From: Bedellia somnulentella
Taxonomy: Eukaryota > Arthropoda > Insecta > Lepidoptera > Bedelliidae
Direction of reading: 5' to 3'
Length of the DNA stretch: 64,000 nt
Assembly: GCA_963576735.1 (NCBI GenBank)
Contig: OY755170.1
Location: forward strand, 13,066,567-13,130,566
The notes beneath the pieces are model-generated. The model did not search any database and was not told the DNA's origin. It saw only the letters and a program-made list of their open reading frames with translations. Of the stretch, positions 12,101-20,845 are shown piece after piece (positions within the stretch are counted from its first letter, which is position 1; the number at the start of each line of letters is the position of its first letter). The position numbers were made by a program, and so were the translations under genes.

Positions 12101-15100
12101 GTGATTGTATTTTCAATAACTAACCGGTAAAAGGCAAAACAAGTTGAAATTTTTCACACTAAATATCAATAACAATATCGTTTTACACATACACAGATTT
12201 GTTAAAATTAATACCGCCGGATAGTAATATGCAGCTGTCTATAGATGCTTTAAGCTGTGCATTTATGCACTTAACATCCTTTTTGAAGCTGAAACCGAAG
12301 TAGTCTAATATCTATAGTACCATAATTGCGAAAGTAACCAAACTTACTGTTCGTTGTCTTGCATGTTTCATGTTTTAAAAGTGCATGTCATAATTAGCCA
12401 TAACTTGTTCGTTTCTAAATGTAAAAGTGTATGTCGCACGTTAAGGTTTTAAAAAACGTGGTATTAGTAACTCTTTAGGTATTGAACATTGATGCTTCAT
12501 TTGCATTTATAGATAACTTAACAGAGAGAAATAAGTAAATACTAATTCATATTTATTGAAGGAAACTACAGCGTAACAAAATGAATATAAAAAATATGAC
12601 TTCTATCGTTTGATAAGTTAATCAAATAATAATTAAGATTTTTGAAATGTTAACATCGCCACAAAACCTGGTTACGCGCAGACTTTGGTACTGCAATCTT
12701 TTAATTCATTGTAAAGAACTTATTCTTGCACACTTTTTTCATTGACCGTTTGACTTTGAATAAATGCCTAAAGTACTCCATTTTGCGAGTTCAGGATTAA
12801 TGTAACTCTTATAAGATCTCACTATTTCCGTGGTCTCTTGTAGCATAGCGTTGTGTCGTATCTACGTTTCTCTTCTTAAAACTTTCATCATAAAACAAGA
12901 ACAACGGTATTGCATATTTTACAGCTTCTTTCTAGTAGAGCTTTAGATTCATAGTGCATAATAGGTTGGCATGACATACAAAAGTAGCATATAGTATTAT
13001 TATATATATTATTTATAATATATTCAAAAATAGGTTATCTAGTTTGGTCACATTCAATAAATATTTTACCACTCAGTTATCCTGTGTAAATACAATTGTC
13101 GCTTCTGACTTTTTTACGCTACGAATAGTTTCTTCATATGATCATTACTGTCTCTATATGTAACATGACATGTCATAGACCTTTATTAATACTAAAAACA
13201 AGTATATTCATAGGTATCCAATGGCAACATGACGATGCAGAACGGGCCGATGATGGCCGCCCCAATGCAATCTGGGGCGGCTCTGCCTACCGCCGCGCTG
13301 CTTGCACACGTGAAGAGTGAGGACGACAAGACTAATATTGTTACTGTAAATATAATTTTATTTTATTGTTTTAGTTAGGCATTGTACAAGTATTTCACGA
13401 AAAAAGTAGTTTTAATCAATTCCTAAAAATTATAAATTTAATTTACATTGATAATTTAATAGTTTGATAGAAATGTGCTATTTTTGTAAGAATACATCTG
13501 CAACAACATATATAGTTTAAAGCTTATATATTTGTATCCAAACGCTCGTTTCTGAATTGAGTATTCAAGCCGGGAACGACTTAAGTATCGTTTTGCCTCA
13601 TTCAGTTGTTAAGATTTATAGCTGTTATAAATTATGAAATAAGAACACATTGATGAATGCAATAAACAATTGAGTATTAAGTATTAAAAAAGATGATGAC
13701 GACAGAATGATACTTAAGTTGTTCTCAGCTGGTATACTCAATTCAGAAATTGGTCGTAAGTGACTTACCCAGCTATATTCGTGATTGCTAATCTCCCTTG
13801 AATATTCCATATAATAAATAAATAAATTAAACCTGCATAATATTCATATATTTCAGAGCATGCCTGCACCACAAGCGAACTCCAATCATACACCTCCTGA
13901 CAGCTCACCCACAGTGAGCTCGGGGGTGGGCAGTTCCACAGTGGATTCACCCTCGTCCACTACTACTATGTGTGAGTATCAGTGCCAACATACCAGGTCT
14001 TCTATCCTACTCATACCCTTTCATTTTATTAGGGCTTGCACACAATAAATTAATATTTAAAAAACACTTAAAAAACACACTTTTATAGGTGCACTTAAAA
14101 GTCAAAAATAAATTACGGGTCGTTCAAATTGTCTCTATTTCTGGGCTGAAGTGTAAACTATGTGCTTTTAATTATAATATTTGATTGTAAAAGCGTGGGG
14201 CGCTGGAGCAGGAAAAACTTTCTTGTAAACAAATACACGAACCAGAACTCTACATTTTGCCACTGTTAGTACAGTTACTAGTACTTTGAACAGACTGTTT
14301 AATATAGATCCTCCAACTAGTGGTGCTGCAACTCTAGTTAGAGTGCCGATCTCTGTAACCTGCTTCCCGAAACATCGCTTAACTTGATTTCTTAACAAGG
14401 TAAACAAAAAATCTTTCACCCACGCTTTTACAATCAAATATTATAATTAAAAGCACATAGTTTACTCTTCAGCCCAGAAATAGAGACAATTTGAACGACC
14501 CGTAATTTATTTTTGACTTTTAAGTGCACCTATAAAAGTGTGTTTTTTAGTGTTTTTTAAACTATTAATTTATTTTATGCTTTTTAGTCTTTGCTAATGA
14601 CATATTTCGCAAGGCACGTAAAGTCGTTGGTGCCGGTTGTTATCGTAAGATAGCAGTCGTCAAGTTTTGTCAGAGACCCAAACAGGCGGCTTGATAACAT
14701 CTAACGGTAAGGTGACCACTAGCCTTACAAACCTCCACCAACCCGGCTGGCCCCCCGTGGTGAAGTATGGCTAATACCTTCCTCACGGAAGAGACCCGTG
14801 CCCAGCAGTGGCACGTTATGGGTTGGTAACGATACATCGTATGCTAATATTCATAATGAAGTTCCAGTTCAAATCTTTCGGCTCCATCATCAGATCAGTT
14901 CGATAGTACCATATTATTGTATTCAAACCTTGAAACCTAATCGTGGTCAAAGTTCATTACAAGACCTTTTTAACAAGTCCAAATACGGCTATAATACGAT
15001 CATCCATCATTAAGTTCCAGTTAATTTCTTCGGGCTCCACCATCAGATGAGCTTGGCAGTACCATATTATTGTATTCAGACCTTGAAACCTAATCGTGGT

Positions 15101-18100
15101 CAAGGTTCATTACAAGACCTTTCTAACAAGTCCAAACACGGGTATGATACGATAATTCATCATGGAAGGCTAGTGCCTATCTTCCGGCTCCATCATCAGA
15201 CCTTGAAATCTAATCTTGGTCAACGTTCATTACAAGACCTTTTTAACAAGTCCAAACACGGCTATGATACGATCATCCATCATGAAGTTCCAGTTCATAT
15301 CTTCCGGCTCCATCATCAGATCAGCTCGACAGTACCATATTATTGTATTGTCATCGAAATCACATACAACTGCCAATTTTCAATACGCTATGACCTTTAG
15401 AAGATGGTTAAATTAGTTTTCTTAGATTTGATTACATAGTTACATACATACAGGTCGACCTAATAAAAGCGTGTTAAAAATGCGATGCGACACGAATTTT
15501 CTTATTATTAGCTGCTTTTCGACATCTCATCGCACAGTTTTGTAAACCAGCTCTTTAATTATAGTTGAGCTTAAGTTTTAAAGAGACTCTACTGCAGTTT
15601 GTGTTATGAACTGAGTAGCAAGGCAATAAATATGAATAGAGACAAGGATAGGAAACAAGATAGAAATACAGAACTTATGGCCCACAGACCACCCCCAATA
15701 GACTCCGCATACAGTTTATATTTGTATGAATCCAAACTGGCAACTCTTGGAGGAAAGCACGTGTAGCGGGGAACAACGCACAATGCCTGTGATTGGATCT
15801 TTCAAGGTCGCTCTATACTTGAACTCTTTAATAGTGATGGGACACATTTGAGAAATGATATTGATAAATTAGTTCGTAAGGAAAGAATAATAGATTTTAA
15901 CATTCATATTTTTATTGAAAAGAAAGAATGAAATGGAAATACATATACATGGGCCGGTAAACAAAACCGGTGTCGTTGAAACGATAAGTAGCTTCAATCT
16001 ATTTGGCTTTCATCTCGGGTAATTTAGAAAAACTCAAATATAAACGAAATTTTATCAGAGCAAGATTTGAAATATTTAGATACTTGCTGGTACCCGCGAC
16101 TTGGTCTGCGTCCTTTTAATTTTAATGTTAGGTTTTGCAAAAAGATTAAATAAAACAATTAAATAAATATATACTTGTACTTATATTTAAGAAATAATCT
16201 GTATACGGACATATTATACACAGATAAAGTTAGTCCCAAACTAAGTAAGACTTATATTATGGGATACTAACTTAACGATATATTTAATATTATATAGTAC
16301 ACATATGAATAATACCTAAGACTAAAAAACAATCATTGAAGCTCATCACATAAATATTGCTCTGAAATCGGGATCGAAGCCGCAACCTCCGGACCGGATT
16401 GGCTTCGTAGTTCCCGTTCCGAAACCATTCCGTTCTAAAAGTATCTCTGGACATCCTTGACGTTATGCTAGAAAGAGACGTAATCACGATCAACGTAAAG
16501 AGTGAATGTGACGGAACTATGGTGTTGACCAGTTTAAATTGCTCTCTTGAATTGCAATTTAATTATGATTTGATGCTTAGTAATGGAATGTAATACCGTC
16601 TTTTTGTATTTTGTGGTTGATTTCCCACACCACTTTATAAAACATGTAGGCATTTCAAAGCAAAAGTAATAAATAAAACAGTATGTATAAATATTTTTGG
16701 TGCACGAACACTCAGTTCCTAGTTCTGGTCGCAACTGAAACAGTGCGGACAACAAATTTTATACGTCAACTCAATTAGTCGGACGTGTTGCCGATATCGA
16801 GTGCCCTGTAAGCGGAATCTATAGGGGATTATCTATGTTATGGCCCAATGATCCAGTTGATAAAGCGAGTATATTCTTAATGTTTTTTTGTTTATCATTT
16901 GTTTTAAAGAGTTAAGAGTATAAAGATCATAGCTATGCTTAGAATAAGTTGCAAATACATGTATGTACAACAGAACACAAATAAAACATACTCGATTATT
17001 TTCCTAACTAGGGATTAACGAGAACATTATAAAATATCATTACAGCTGAACCAACCAAGCCAGTATCGAGTCCAGCTAAGGCTGTGGCCACGGTGGCGGT
17101 AAACGGGGAGGCCGCGGTCGCGTCCGCCCCCGCTATCGCCCCCGCTCCGCTCGCCGCGCCGCTCAACGCTGTGGCGCCTGTACTCAGCAGCTCGCATCTC
17201 ACTACTTCTATGGCTTCGCAGGTGACACTTTGTTCTATTTGTAATAGACGCATCTAGAGATTCAATCAAATTATTAAAAATCTTCTGGGTTAGTCTTACC
17301 TTCTTAGCTAGAAGGTGATAGACGGAAAACTCGTAATCTTACTTGTAAACTCATCGCTTATCTAATACATCATCAATATACGTCATTATTATAGGCTCAT
17401 CTAACAAGACATACTAAAATGTACCTACGGCGAGATTGACATTTCCAGGCTCGCGAGATCTCGGGTCGAGATTACATTCCCTAATTCCAGCCTATCAGCA
17501 GACGCAGGAGCACATAAGGACCTTAACTTGCTCTTAGAGTTTCTTCTAATTCCTCTTGAAGAGACGTACTGGTTTTTGCAGCACTTAAATTCAAATCTTT
17601 TAAATCAAATCAACGCATTCCGCGTCTCGAGTGCACGCGAAATGCATTGCTGATTGCTAAAAATGAATCTCGAAAATCTCGTCGAGATCTCGCCAAATTA
17701 TGCCTTGATCTCGATAAATGAGCCGTGATCTCGCGAGATCGGGATTGCATTTACCAAGTATATCTTTTACTATAATCTCATTATTCCAAAGGTCTAAAAG
17801 ACCGAAGTAACTTAATCTATAGTCTTACAAATCTTAAATCTCTGTTACTAAATATTATTTATCTTAGAAAAGTTGTATAAATAAAGCACATTAATTACAA
17901 TTTTTTTTTTTTAATAATAATTTCACGTTAAATATAAGATTTAAGTTATGCATAAAACGAGCAAGCGCAGCGCAGCGCGGAGAGAGCATCTTATTTGCAA
18001 AGGATGCATGCCTGTTTGTATGCATGCTTGTTTGCGTGCTTGCTTGCTTGGTTGTATATACAGCCTTCTGCAGGCAAAGAAAAGTTAGGTCACATTTAGT

Positions 18101-20845
18101 TAGGTAGCTAAAATACTACCTACATATAAATAAATATAAAATATGCCTGCAAAATTATTCATAGCAAATTTGTAGGCATCATTCAATACGTCTGTATTTT
18201 AAATATATGGAAAATGATTTGTTGGTGATGATTTTAAATAATGATTATCCGTAAAAACAATATTGCGGAATTAAGATATTACTGGTTTTTGATTCTTTGG
18301 GAATCCGTTCTAGTGGTTAATCAAAATGATAGTAAAGAAAAAAAAACAGACGATAATCTGGAACGTGAGAATATGGTCTTTAAATATTCGGTAAAACAAT
18401 ATTATGACACTAAAAAAATTGATGATTAGTTTTTGGTACAATCATATCCTCATTTAAAATTTTCGGAAATACAATATGTAATCAAGCCAAATCTTTTCCC
18501 CACTCGACTTCCAAAAGACGAAGAATCTCCGATTGTGAAGCGTCTGCTCATCTTTGGTCTTATAACTGCATGTGTATTAATCAATTAAATAACAATAGTA
18601 ACATACATACTTACTCCAGGTAATAACAACAACGGCGACATCAACCGCGGTATCGCTAACATCCACAACCCTGGCCGTGTCGGGTGCGCTATTCAAGCCC
18701 AACCAATGCACCAAACACTTCGCCACGCCGACCACACACGACAAGGGCCTGCCCAAGGCGATGGTCAAACCCAATATACTGACGCATGTCATTGAGGGTT
18801 ATGTCATCCAAGAGGCTGCTGAACCTTTCGCGGTATGTTTTTTTGTATTCTAGACTATAAGGAAATGGCTGTTTGCATTTGCATCATTCCATCATTCATT
18901 CATTCATTCGATCATTCATCTATATCGCTATCGCTTCTTTATTGACGTTCGTTCGCCTGATGGTGATACGGTGAATATTCATAGTATATGCTTATAAGAA
19001 TATTGGAACTATGTATTCTTTGAACTATAAACATAAAATGGCAAGGAAATTTAATCTATTATCGTTTATAGGTGAATCGACCGTTGCGAGAATGGACAGA
19101 CAAAGAGCAGGATAAAGAAAATAAACTGCCACACCCTGATGAACCACCACGTAAGTTCATATGAAGATTTTATTACCACGACGTACATTTCAAAATTTCA
19201 GTTTTGTTGAGTTTTAGAATTTCTATCATAAAAATATTTAGTGTTGGAGATGTGTTACAAACCGACTTTGTTGTTACTTGTTTATTAAAGTTAAAGTGTA
19301 TAAAAATATAACAATCAAATTAATTACAATGTTCATATTACTACAACAAAAAATCCTTTCTATTTTAATGTCCTATACCCAAAAACTATGCTATTTCCAA
19401 AGTTTAGTACACACAAATTCATGGAAAATTCATGATTTTAGGAAAGAAACAAATGCTGGATGGCGCGGTTAGCTTACCCCGATATACCACTAACGAAAAT
19501 GGTAAATATTTATCATAAATTAATATAAAATTAGTCGTTCCTTTCATGTTATACGTATTTAGAGATATTCTAATATATATTTTTATATTCTTAAAGTAAA
19601 AGTGTATATTACCGGTATCATAAATTCAGACAAAATAAAATTAATGAACCAGTATTGTTTCGAATAATGAATATGAAACTAATAGTTCCAACTCGGAAAT
19701 ATTCGTAAAATCTTATTGGTAAATTTGATATAGGAGAGAGTCCTGCCGGGAACGTGAAGGCGGAACCCGGAGGTGGCGAATCCATGGACACTTCTGACTC
19801 CGGAAAAGTTTCCAACGCGACCAAGTGGACCGTATGTATACTATTAATACCATTGACTACCCCTTCTCTCTTATCTCTATTTATAGGCACAATGATAACA
19901 TAAATCCCCTAATGACCATGAGCTAACAGAAATCAAAATATAAATGTAATAACTTCGATGTATAATAGATCTGTATTCATGTTCATTAGCGTATATTTTT
20001 CTTTGTGAACGTTTCTCTTGTTATATTTGTTCCTAATGAGAATGATATCTGTGATCTGATGTTAGTTGTCCTGTAATATATAGTTAGAATGGATTTACAC
20101 CATATAATTTTAATATCAATGTTTAAGAGCAACACAGCCAACAACATAAAGTTACAAAGTAGCATTCACTTCATCATAATGTTGTAGCAGGGAACATATG
20201 CTCCCTATTTTCATGCATCTACTACATTTTTATTTCGTATAACTTACATTAAGGTATATTCAGAAAAGAACAAGATATCCCATAAATGTCTTCCATTTAG
20301 TTTCGTCTCATTGGCTTTACGTGACGGTATTTAAAGATCTAGATAAAAACTAGAGGTTGGATGACAGTAAATTGGTGAAAGAGATATATAGAGCCAATGT
20401 GGAAGGTAATGTTAGTAGAGGACGACCTCGGAGGACACATTTGCTCAAAAAGGCAGGTGTCCGCAGTATGAAGAATAAAAGAGCATGTATGAAAAGATTG
20501 ATGGATGTAAACGAAGCAAGAGAGGTTTGCCAGGATCGTACAAGGTGGCGATCGATAGTCTCTGCCTACCCCAATGGGAACTAACGGCGTGAGAATATGT
20601 ATGTATGTATAAAACCCAAATAATCCTTCAAGGTATCGGAAGTATGCGAGTTCATCCGCAACATCCCAGGCTGTGCCAACTATGCCGACGAATTCCTCCT
20701 ACAAGAAGTGGATGGAGAAGCTCTACTTCTCATCAAACCTGAGCACTTGGTCATGGCTTTGTCTATGAAACTGGGACCCGCTCTCAAGATAGTGGCTTGC
20801 ATTGACTCTTTGCGCCCTGAGGGGGACTCACAGCCGCATGACTGA
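1..20845 (+). CDS. ph: polyhomeotic (Polycomb PRC1 subunit), 3' part of gene, 17 exons
   Basis: Polyhomeotic is a nuclear PRC1 subunit that polymerises through its SAM domain to hold Polycomb-repressed chromatin. Exons read in phase: 1-109, 2365-2525, 3095-3201, 4483-4600, 9081-9297, 9646-9755, 10260-10358, 10835-10927, 11391-11465, 13214-13345, 13857-13971, 17046-17221, 18620-18832, 19072-19150, 19442-19501, 19734-19831, 20633-20845. They total 2175 nt, 724 residues plus TGA, with every junction GT-AG and phase-consistent. The 5' part lies outside the window. Residues 1-504 are low-complexity Q/M/P/S/T sequence with a Gln/His tract at 166-237. The HD1 box is near 547-580 (core KPNILTHVIEGYVIQE) and the SAM domain near 652-716. 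The FCS zinc finger that normally lies between HD1 and SAM is not found. Identity rests on HD1 plus SAM and their order. Exact 5' exon choices are less sure than the 3' ones. Confidence 0.9.
111..1931 (+). other. ph intron, AT-rich, no recognisable feature
   Basis: About 1.8 kb of AT-rich intron with scattered stops in all frames. I see no exon, RNA gene or recognisable mobile element in it. A short open stretch near 895-1143 has no domain or splice support and is probably chance. Confidence 0.6.
2129..2256 (+). pseudogene. decayed duplicate of ph exon 2 (pseudo-exon)
   Basis: It aligns with the functional exon at 2365-2525. An acceptor-like TTATGCAG precedes it. A 2-base loss and a further 1-base loss cancel, so the reading frame stays open through the shared GMSK-PR-LSNILPSA region. 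The end of the exon with its GTAACG donor is replaced by unrelated sequence, and a stop follows. Without a donor it cannot serve as an internal exon of the same form. Confidence 0.75.
2365..2525 (+). CDS. ph: ph exon 2 (functional copy)
   Basis: A TTTCACAG acceptor and a GTAACG donor bound an open frame. The frame starts by completing the codon left over from the previous exon and ends in phase 0 with NQQNQ. It contains the segment GMSKGPRPLSNILPSAG, which is also recognisable in the decayed copy just upstream. Confidence 0.75.
2605..2858 (+). mobile_element. LINE family B, decayed 3' end (sense +)
   Basis: Degenerate copy of the C-terminal/3' end of a non-LTR retrotransposon, also seen better preserved at 20340-20612. 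It shows the GGGAACTAATGG...GAG end followed by a (tatg)n tail. It lies in a ph intron in the same orientation as the gene. Confidence 0.6.
3095..3201 (+). CDS. ph: ph exon 3
   Basis: It follows a GCAG acceptor and ends at a GTATGT donor in phase 2. The product is Lys/Gln/Met/Ala-rich, ending KMQHQMQPKQQ across the junction. The polypyrimidine tract is weak, so the acceptor is the less certain edge. Confidence 0.65.
3466..3568 (+). mobile_element. SINE-like family A, 3' fragment (sense +)
   Basis: Matches the 3' half of the repeat best seen at 30821-31063: acttccaaaaggggctgagg, then the ctctggctacccctt block and a tail of tatg repeats. Confidence 0.6.
3610..4385 (+). mobile_element. non-LTR retrotransposon 3' fragment (Jockey/CR1-type RT C-terminus)
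   Basis: The 123-codon open frame at 3614-3985 encodes the post-catalytic part of a reverse transcriptase. The segment AYVRSHLEYASPVWNPQY followed by IEAIQRKFLRYL is typical of Jockey/CR1 group LINEs. The rest of the ORF is missing upstream and the frame decays after about 3985. The copy ends in an (AAAT)n run at 4361-4385, the usual 3' end of such elements. It sits in a ph intron, same strand, as a 5'-truncated dead copy. Confidence 0.8.
4483..4600 (+). CDS. ph: ph exon 4
   Basis: It starts after TATTTCAG, completes the split Gln codon and ends in phase 0 at a GTATGC donor. The text is MSSTGQMTQISGV... followed by QQQ repeats. Repeat family A begins within a few bases of the donor. Confidence 0.8.
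4605..5028 (-). mobile_element. SINE-like family A copy, interrupted by a LINE tail
   Basis: The flanks match family A (cggccataaatccc at left, ggtagtgacattcaaagccg at right). The middle, about 4715-4885, is a foreign 3'UTR-like piece ending in (AAATA)n repeats, most like a Jockey-type LINE tail. It is therefore a nested insertion. Confidence 0.65.
5371..5566 (+). repeat. copia 5' LTR
   Basis: 196 bp, TG...CA ends, identical by eye to the 3' LTR. It contains an AATAAA-like aaataaatag near its 3' half that may serve as the polyadenylation signal. Confidence 0.95.
5567..5582 (+). promoter_or_regulatory. copia primer-binding site
   Basis: Directly after the 5' LTR comes ggttatgggc, which resembles the copia-type site complementary to an internal part of initiator-Met tRNA (half-tRNA priming). 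The match is judged by eye. Confidence 0.55.
5717..6520 (+). pseudogene. copia gag and start of protease
   Basis: 267 codons. An N-terminal UBN2/gag-type region (NWTSWSFAVKAYLEL, DLINTNLETSTSVEDYV) is followed by a CCHC zinc knuckle (CFNCNKYGHLGKNC, about residues 212-225). The aspartic protease active site (VDSGASMHM) then appears, and a TAA truncates the polyprotein just after it. The same frame continues open beyond the stop to 6859. In intact copia elements this is one continuous Gag-Pol frame. Confidence 0.9.
6521..6859 (+). pseudogene. copia protease / pre-integrase fragment
   Basis: Same frame as the gag segment, after the premature stop. It shows the copia protease continuation KNVLYVPKLSKNLLSVSKI. 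The frame then runs over the deletion junction near 6835-6845 and stops. Downstream text at 6842 onward is RT (FLQGDVDEDI-like) in another frame, so the integrase is lost. Confidence 0.85.
6842..8023 (+). pseudogene. copia reverse transcriptase / RNase H fragment
   Basis: This begins in mid-RT. It has KAIYGLKQATRQ followed by an in-frame TGA, then the catalytic YVDD loop (SVYVDDLLLF, about 7070-7100). RNase H follows with CDADWASHSEDRRSCTGYVF and SSTEAEYMSL. The longest open part is 6999-7922. A frameshift near 7800 moves the last 70 or so codons into another frame, which ends TAA at 8021-8023. A purine-rich aaggagagaa (8022-8031) just before the 3' LTR is a suitable polypurine tract. Confidence 0.92.
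8032..8227 (+). repeat. copia 3' LTR
   Basis: Identical by eye to the 5' LTR and followed by the second copy of the agttc target duplication. Confidence 0.95.
9081..9297 (+). CDS. ph: ph exon 5, Gln/His-rich tract
   Basis: It is almost entirely CAA/CAG codons with a few His, ending NQQSQQMVHHYQQ. Acceptor is AAACAG, donor GTAATT, phase 1 at the end. The CAA/CAG mixture, rather than a pure CAG run, suggests an old, comparatively stable tract. The complementary strand is also open as poly-Leu and poly-Val/Ala frames, which are by-products of the repeat. Drosophila ph also has long Gln tracts. Confidence 0.85.
9646..9755 (+). CDS. ph: ph exon 6
   Basis: It starts after a T-rich tract and GTCAG, completes a split Gly codon and reads MTITSMSQGMPGQMPPTLP, ending QLHP at a GTAAGT donor in phase 0. 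Confidence 0.85.
9853..10020 (+). mobile_element. SINE-like family A, degenerate copy
   Basis: Shares the atagcactaacc, ggcgatgcggttggagaccc and cttcaaaaagtggc blocks with the better copies. It is preceded by a fragment of LINE B 3' end (cctattggggtagg) near 9826. Confidence 0.55.
10260..10358 (+). CDS. ph: ph exon 7
   Basis: Bounded by ATTTCCCAG and GTAGAT. The 33 codons read LSMGQPGLVGQLAPGNQQ and on, phase 0 at both ends. Confidence 0.85.
10835..10927 (+). CDS. ph: ph exon 8
   Basis: Bounded by ATTCCTCAG and GTAAGT. The 31 codons read TLIQSGMVQSSVGMSVQPQQ and on, phase 0 at both ends. Confidence 0.85.
11391..11465 (+). CDS. ph: ph exon 9
   Basis: Bounded by CCGGCCGCAG and GTACCA. The 25 codons read IHSMMQNSLVNPVMASPIQ and on, phase 0 at both ends. 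The acceptor has a poor pyrimidine tract, but the frame and the locally raised GC content fit. Confidence 0.75.
11466..13213 (+). other. ph intron without recognised features
   Basis: 1.7 kb of AT-rich sequence. I found no inverted repeats, LINE text or additional exons that can be supported. Confidence 0.55.
13214..13345 (+). CDS. ph: ph exon 10
   Basis: Bounded by ATTCATAG and GTAAAT. The 44 codons begin VSNGNMTMQNGPMMAAPMQ and end KSEDDKTNIVT, phase 0 at both ends. Confidence 0.85.
13540..13760. mobile_element. foldback MITE in ph intron
   Basis: The arm at 13549-13597 (tttctgaattgagtat ... gacttaagtatc) is repeated inverted at about 13705-13750, enclosing about 110 bp of AT-rich sequence. 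No coding capacity is seen and the target duplication is unclear. Confidence 0.65.
13857..13971 (+). CDS. ph: ph exon 11
   Basis: Bounded by ATATTTCAG and GTGAGT. It reads SMPAPQANSNHTPPDSSPT and on, ending STTTM, leaving one base (phase 1). Confidence 0.88.
14038..14580. mobile_element. MITE with arms of about 155 bp
   Basis: 14044-14199 and 14419-14574 are near-perfect inverted repeats (for example tattataattaaaagcacat against its complement, and the aatagagacaatttgaacga block). They enclose about 220 bp. The interior holds ggagcaggaaaaact, which reads GAGKT in one frame; a helicase origin is only a guess. No clear target duplication is seen. As RNA this would fold into a long, almost perfect hairpin within the ph intron. 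Confidence 0.85.
14590..14835 (+). mobile_element. LINE 3' end fragment, RTE/BovB-like
   Basis: It contains ccaacccggctgg...gtggtgaagtatgg and then gacccgtgcccagcagtggc, the text that ends many lepidopteran RTE-BovB type LINEs (usually 'cccagcagtgggacgt...gggctg'). Only the terminal part is present. The family name is from memory of such ends, not a search. Confidence 0.55.
14861..15370 (+). repeat. tandem repeat, about 3.5 units of about 153 bp
   Basis: Units begin at about 14861, 15014, 15167 and 15284. Shared text includes ggctccatcatcagatcag, gtaccatattattgtattca and cattacaagaccttttt. The third unit lacks an internal stretch of about 35 bp and the fourth is partial and runs into non-repeat sequence. 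The ggctccatcatcagatcag block occurs in dispersed lepidopteran repeats, so this is probably an internal array of a mobile element. Confidence 0.8.
15430..16185 (+). other. ph intron, faint repeat remnants only
   Basis: Mostly unremarkable. The block ggtacccgcgacttggtctg near 16090 resembles a common lepidopteran SINE/LINE end (cccgcgacttcgtctgcgt). Nothing else can be named. Confidence 0.4.
16186..16450 (-). mobile_element. tRNA-derived SINE family C copy
   Basis: On the - strand a degenerate tRNA-like head (gaggttgcggcttcgatccc, B-box region, about 16370-16395) is followed by a body shared with 55124-55352 (cttagtttgggactaac; tatcgttaagttagtatc). The head is mutated, so it is not a working tRNA gene. 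Confidence 0.6.
17046..17221 (+). CDS. ph: ph exon 12, Ala/Pro/Val-rich
   Basis: Bounded by CATTACAG and GTGACA. It completes a split Ser codon and encodes 58 residues rich in Ala, Pro and Val (AVATVAVNGEAAVASAPAI). It is GC-rich compared with its surroundings. Confidence 0.88.
17400..17770. mobile_element. probable DNA-transposon remnant with CTCGCGAGATCTCG-type repeats
   Basis: Palindromic CpG-containing words built on ctcg/gagatctcg occur at both ends (about 17450-17475 and 17670-17745) in a window that is otherwise AT-rich. The ends are imperfect inverted copies. No coding capacity is seen and the superfamily is unknown. Confidence 0.45.
18620..18832 (+). CDS. ph: ph exon 13 with HD1 homology box
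   Basis: 71 codons, phase 0 at both ends (CTCCAG acceptor, GTATGT donor). A Thr/Ser-rich start leads into the conserved Polyhomeotic HD1 text KPNILTHVIEGYVIQE, ending AAEPFA. HD1 is a short conserved box shared by fly Ph and vertebrate PHC proteins. This exon with the SAM exon identifies the gene. Confidence 0.95.
19072..19150 (+). CDS. ph: ph exon 14 (end of HD1 region)
   Basis: Bounded by TTTATAG and GTAAGT. It reads VNRPLREWTDKEQDKENK and on to DEPPR, leaving one base. The DEPP(R/K)KK text at the next junction resembles the position just before the FCS finger in Drosophila Ph. Confidence 0.92.
19442..19501 (+). CDS. ph: ph exon 15
   Basis: Bounded by ATTTTAG and GTAAAT. About 20 residues (KKQMLDGAVSLPRYTTNEN) in phase with both neighbours. 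The FCS finger would be expected near here, but no CxxC pair is encoded. Confidence 0.85.
19734..19831 (+). CDS. ph: ph exon 16 (linker to SAM)
   Basis: Bounded by GATATAG and GTATGT. It encodes a Gly/Glu/Ser-rich linker ending ATKWT, the first residues of the SAM domain; the conserved Trp is encoded here. Confidence 0.92.
20340..20612 (+). mobile_element. LINE family B 3' end (RT C-terminal peptide)
   Basis: 75 open codons (20357-20584) encode the C-terminus of a lepidopteran RTE-like non-LTR element: [17 protein letters not shown], then a W-SIVSAYPNGN* end. A (tatg)n tail follows the stop. It lies in the last ph intron, only about 20 bp upstream of the SAM-exon acceptor. Confidence 0.8.
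20633..20845 (+). CDS. ph: ph last coding exon, SAM domain
   Basis: 71 codons including TGA. It reads VSEVCEFIRNIPGCANYADE, then LLQEVDGEALLLIKPEHL and KLGPALKIVACIDSL. This is the SAM domain of the Polyhomeotic family; the KLGPALKI stretch is characteristic. The tail after the domain is short (RPEGDSQPHD), as in other Ph/PHC proteins. Confidence 0.96.
   Translation, partial: VSEVCEFIRNIPGCANYADEFLLQEVDGEALLLIKPEHLVMALSMKLGPALKIVACIDSLRPEGDSQPHD

Noticed and set aside
14203..14230. GAGAGKT Walker-A-like reading in the MITE core
   Set aside because: Only the P-loop-like residues are present. A stop follows at once and no other helicase motif is found, so chance is more likely than a captured helicase.
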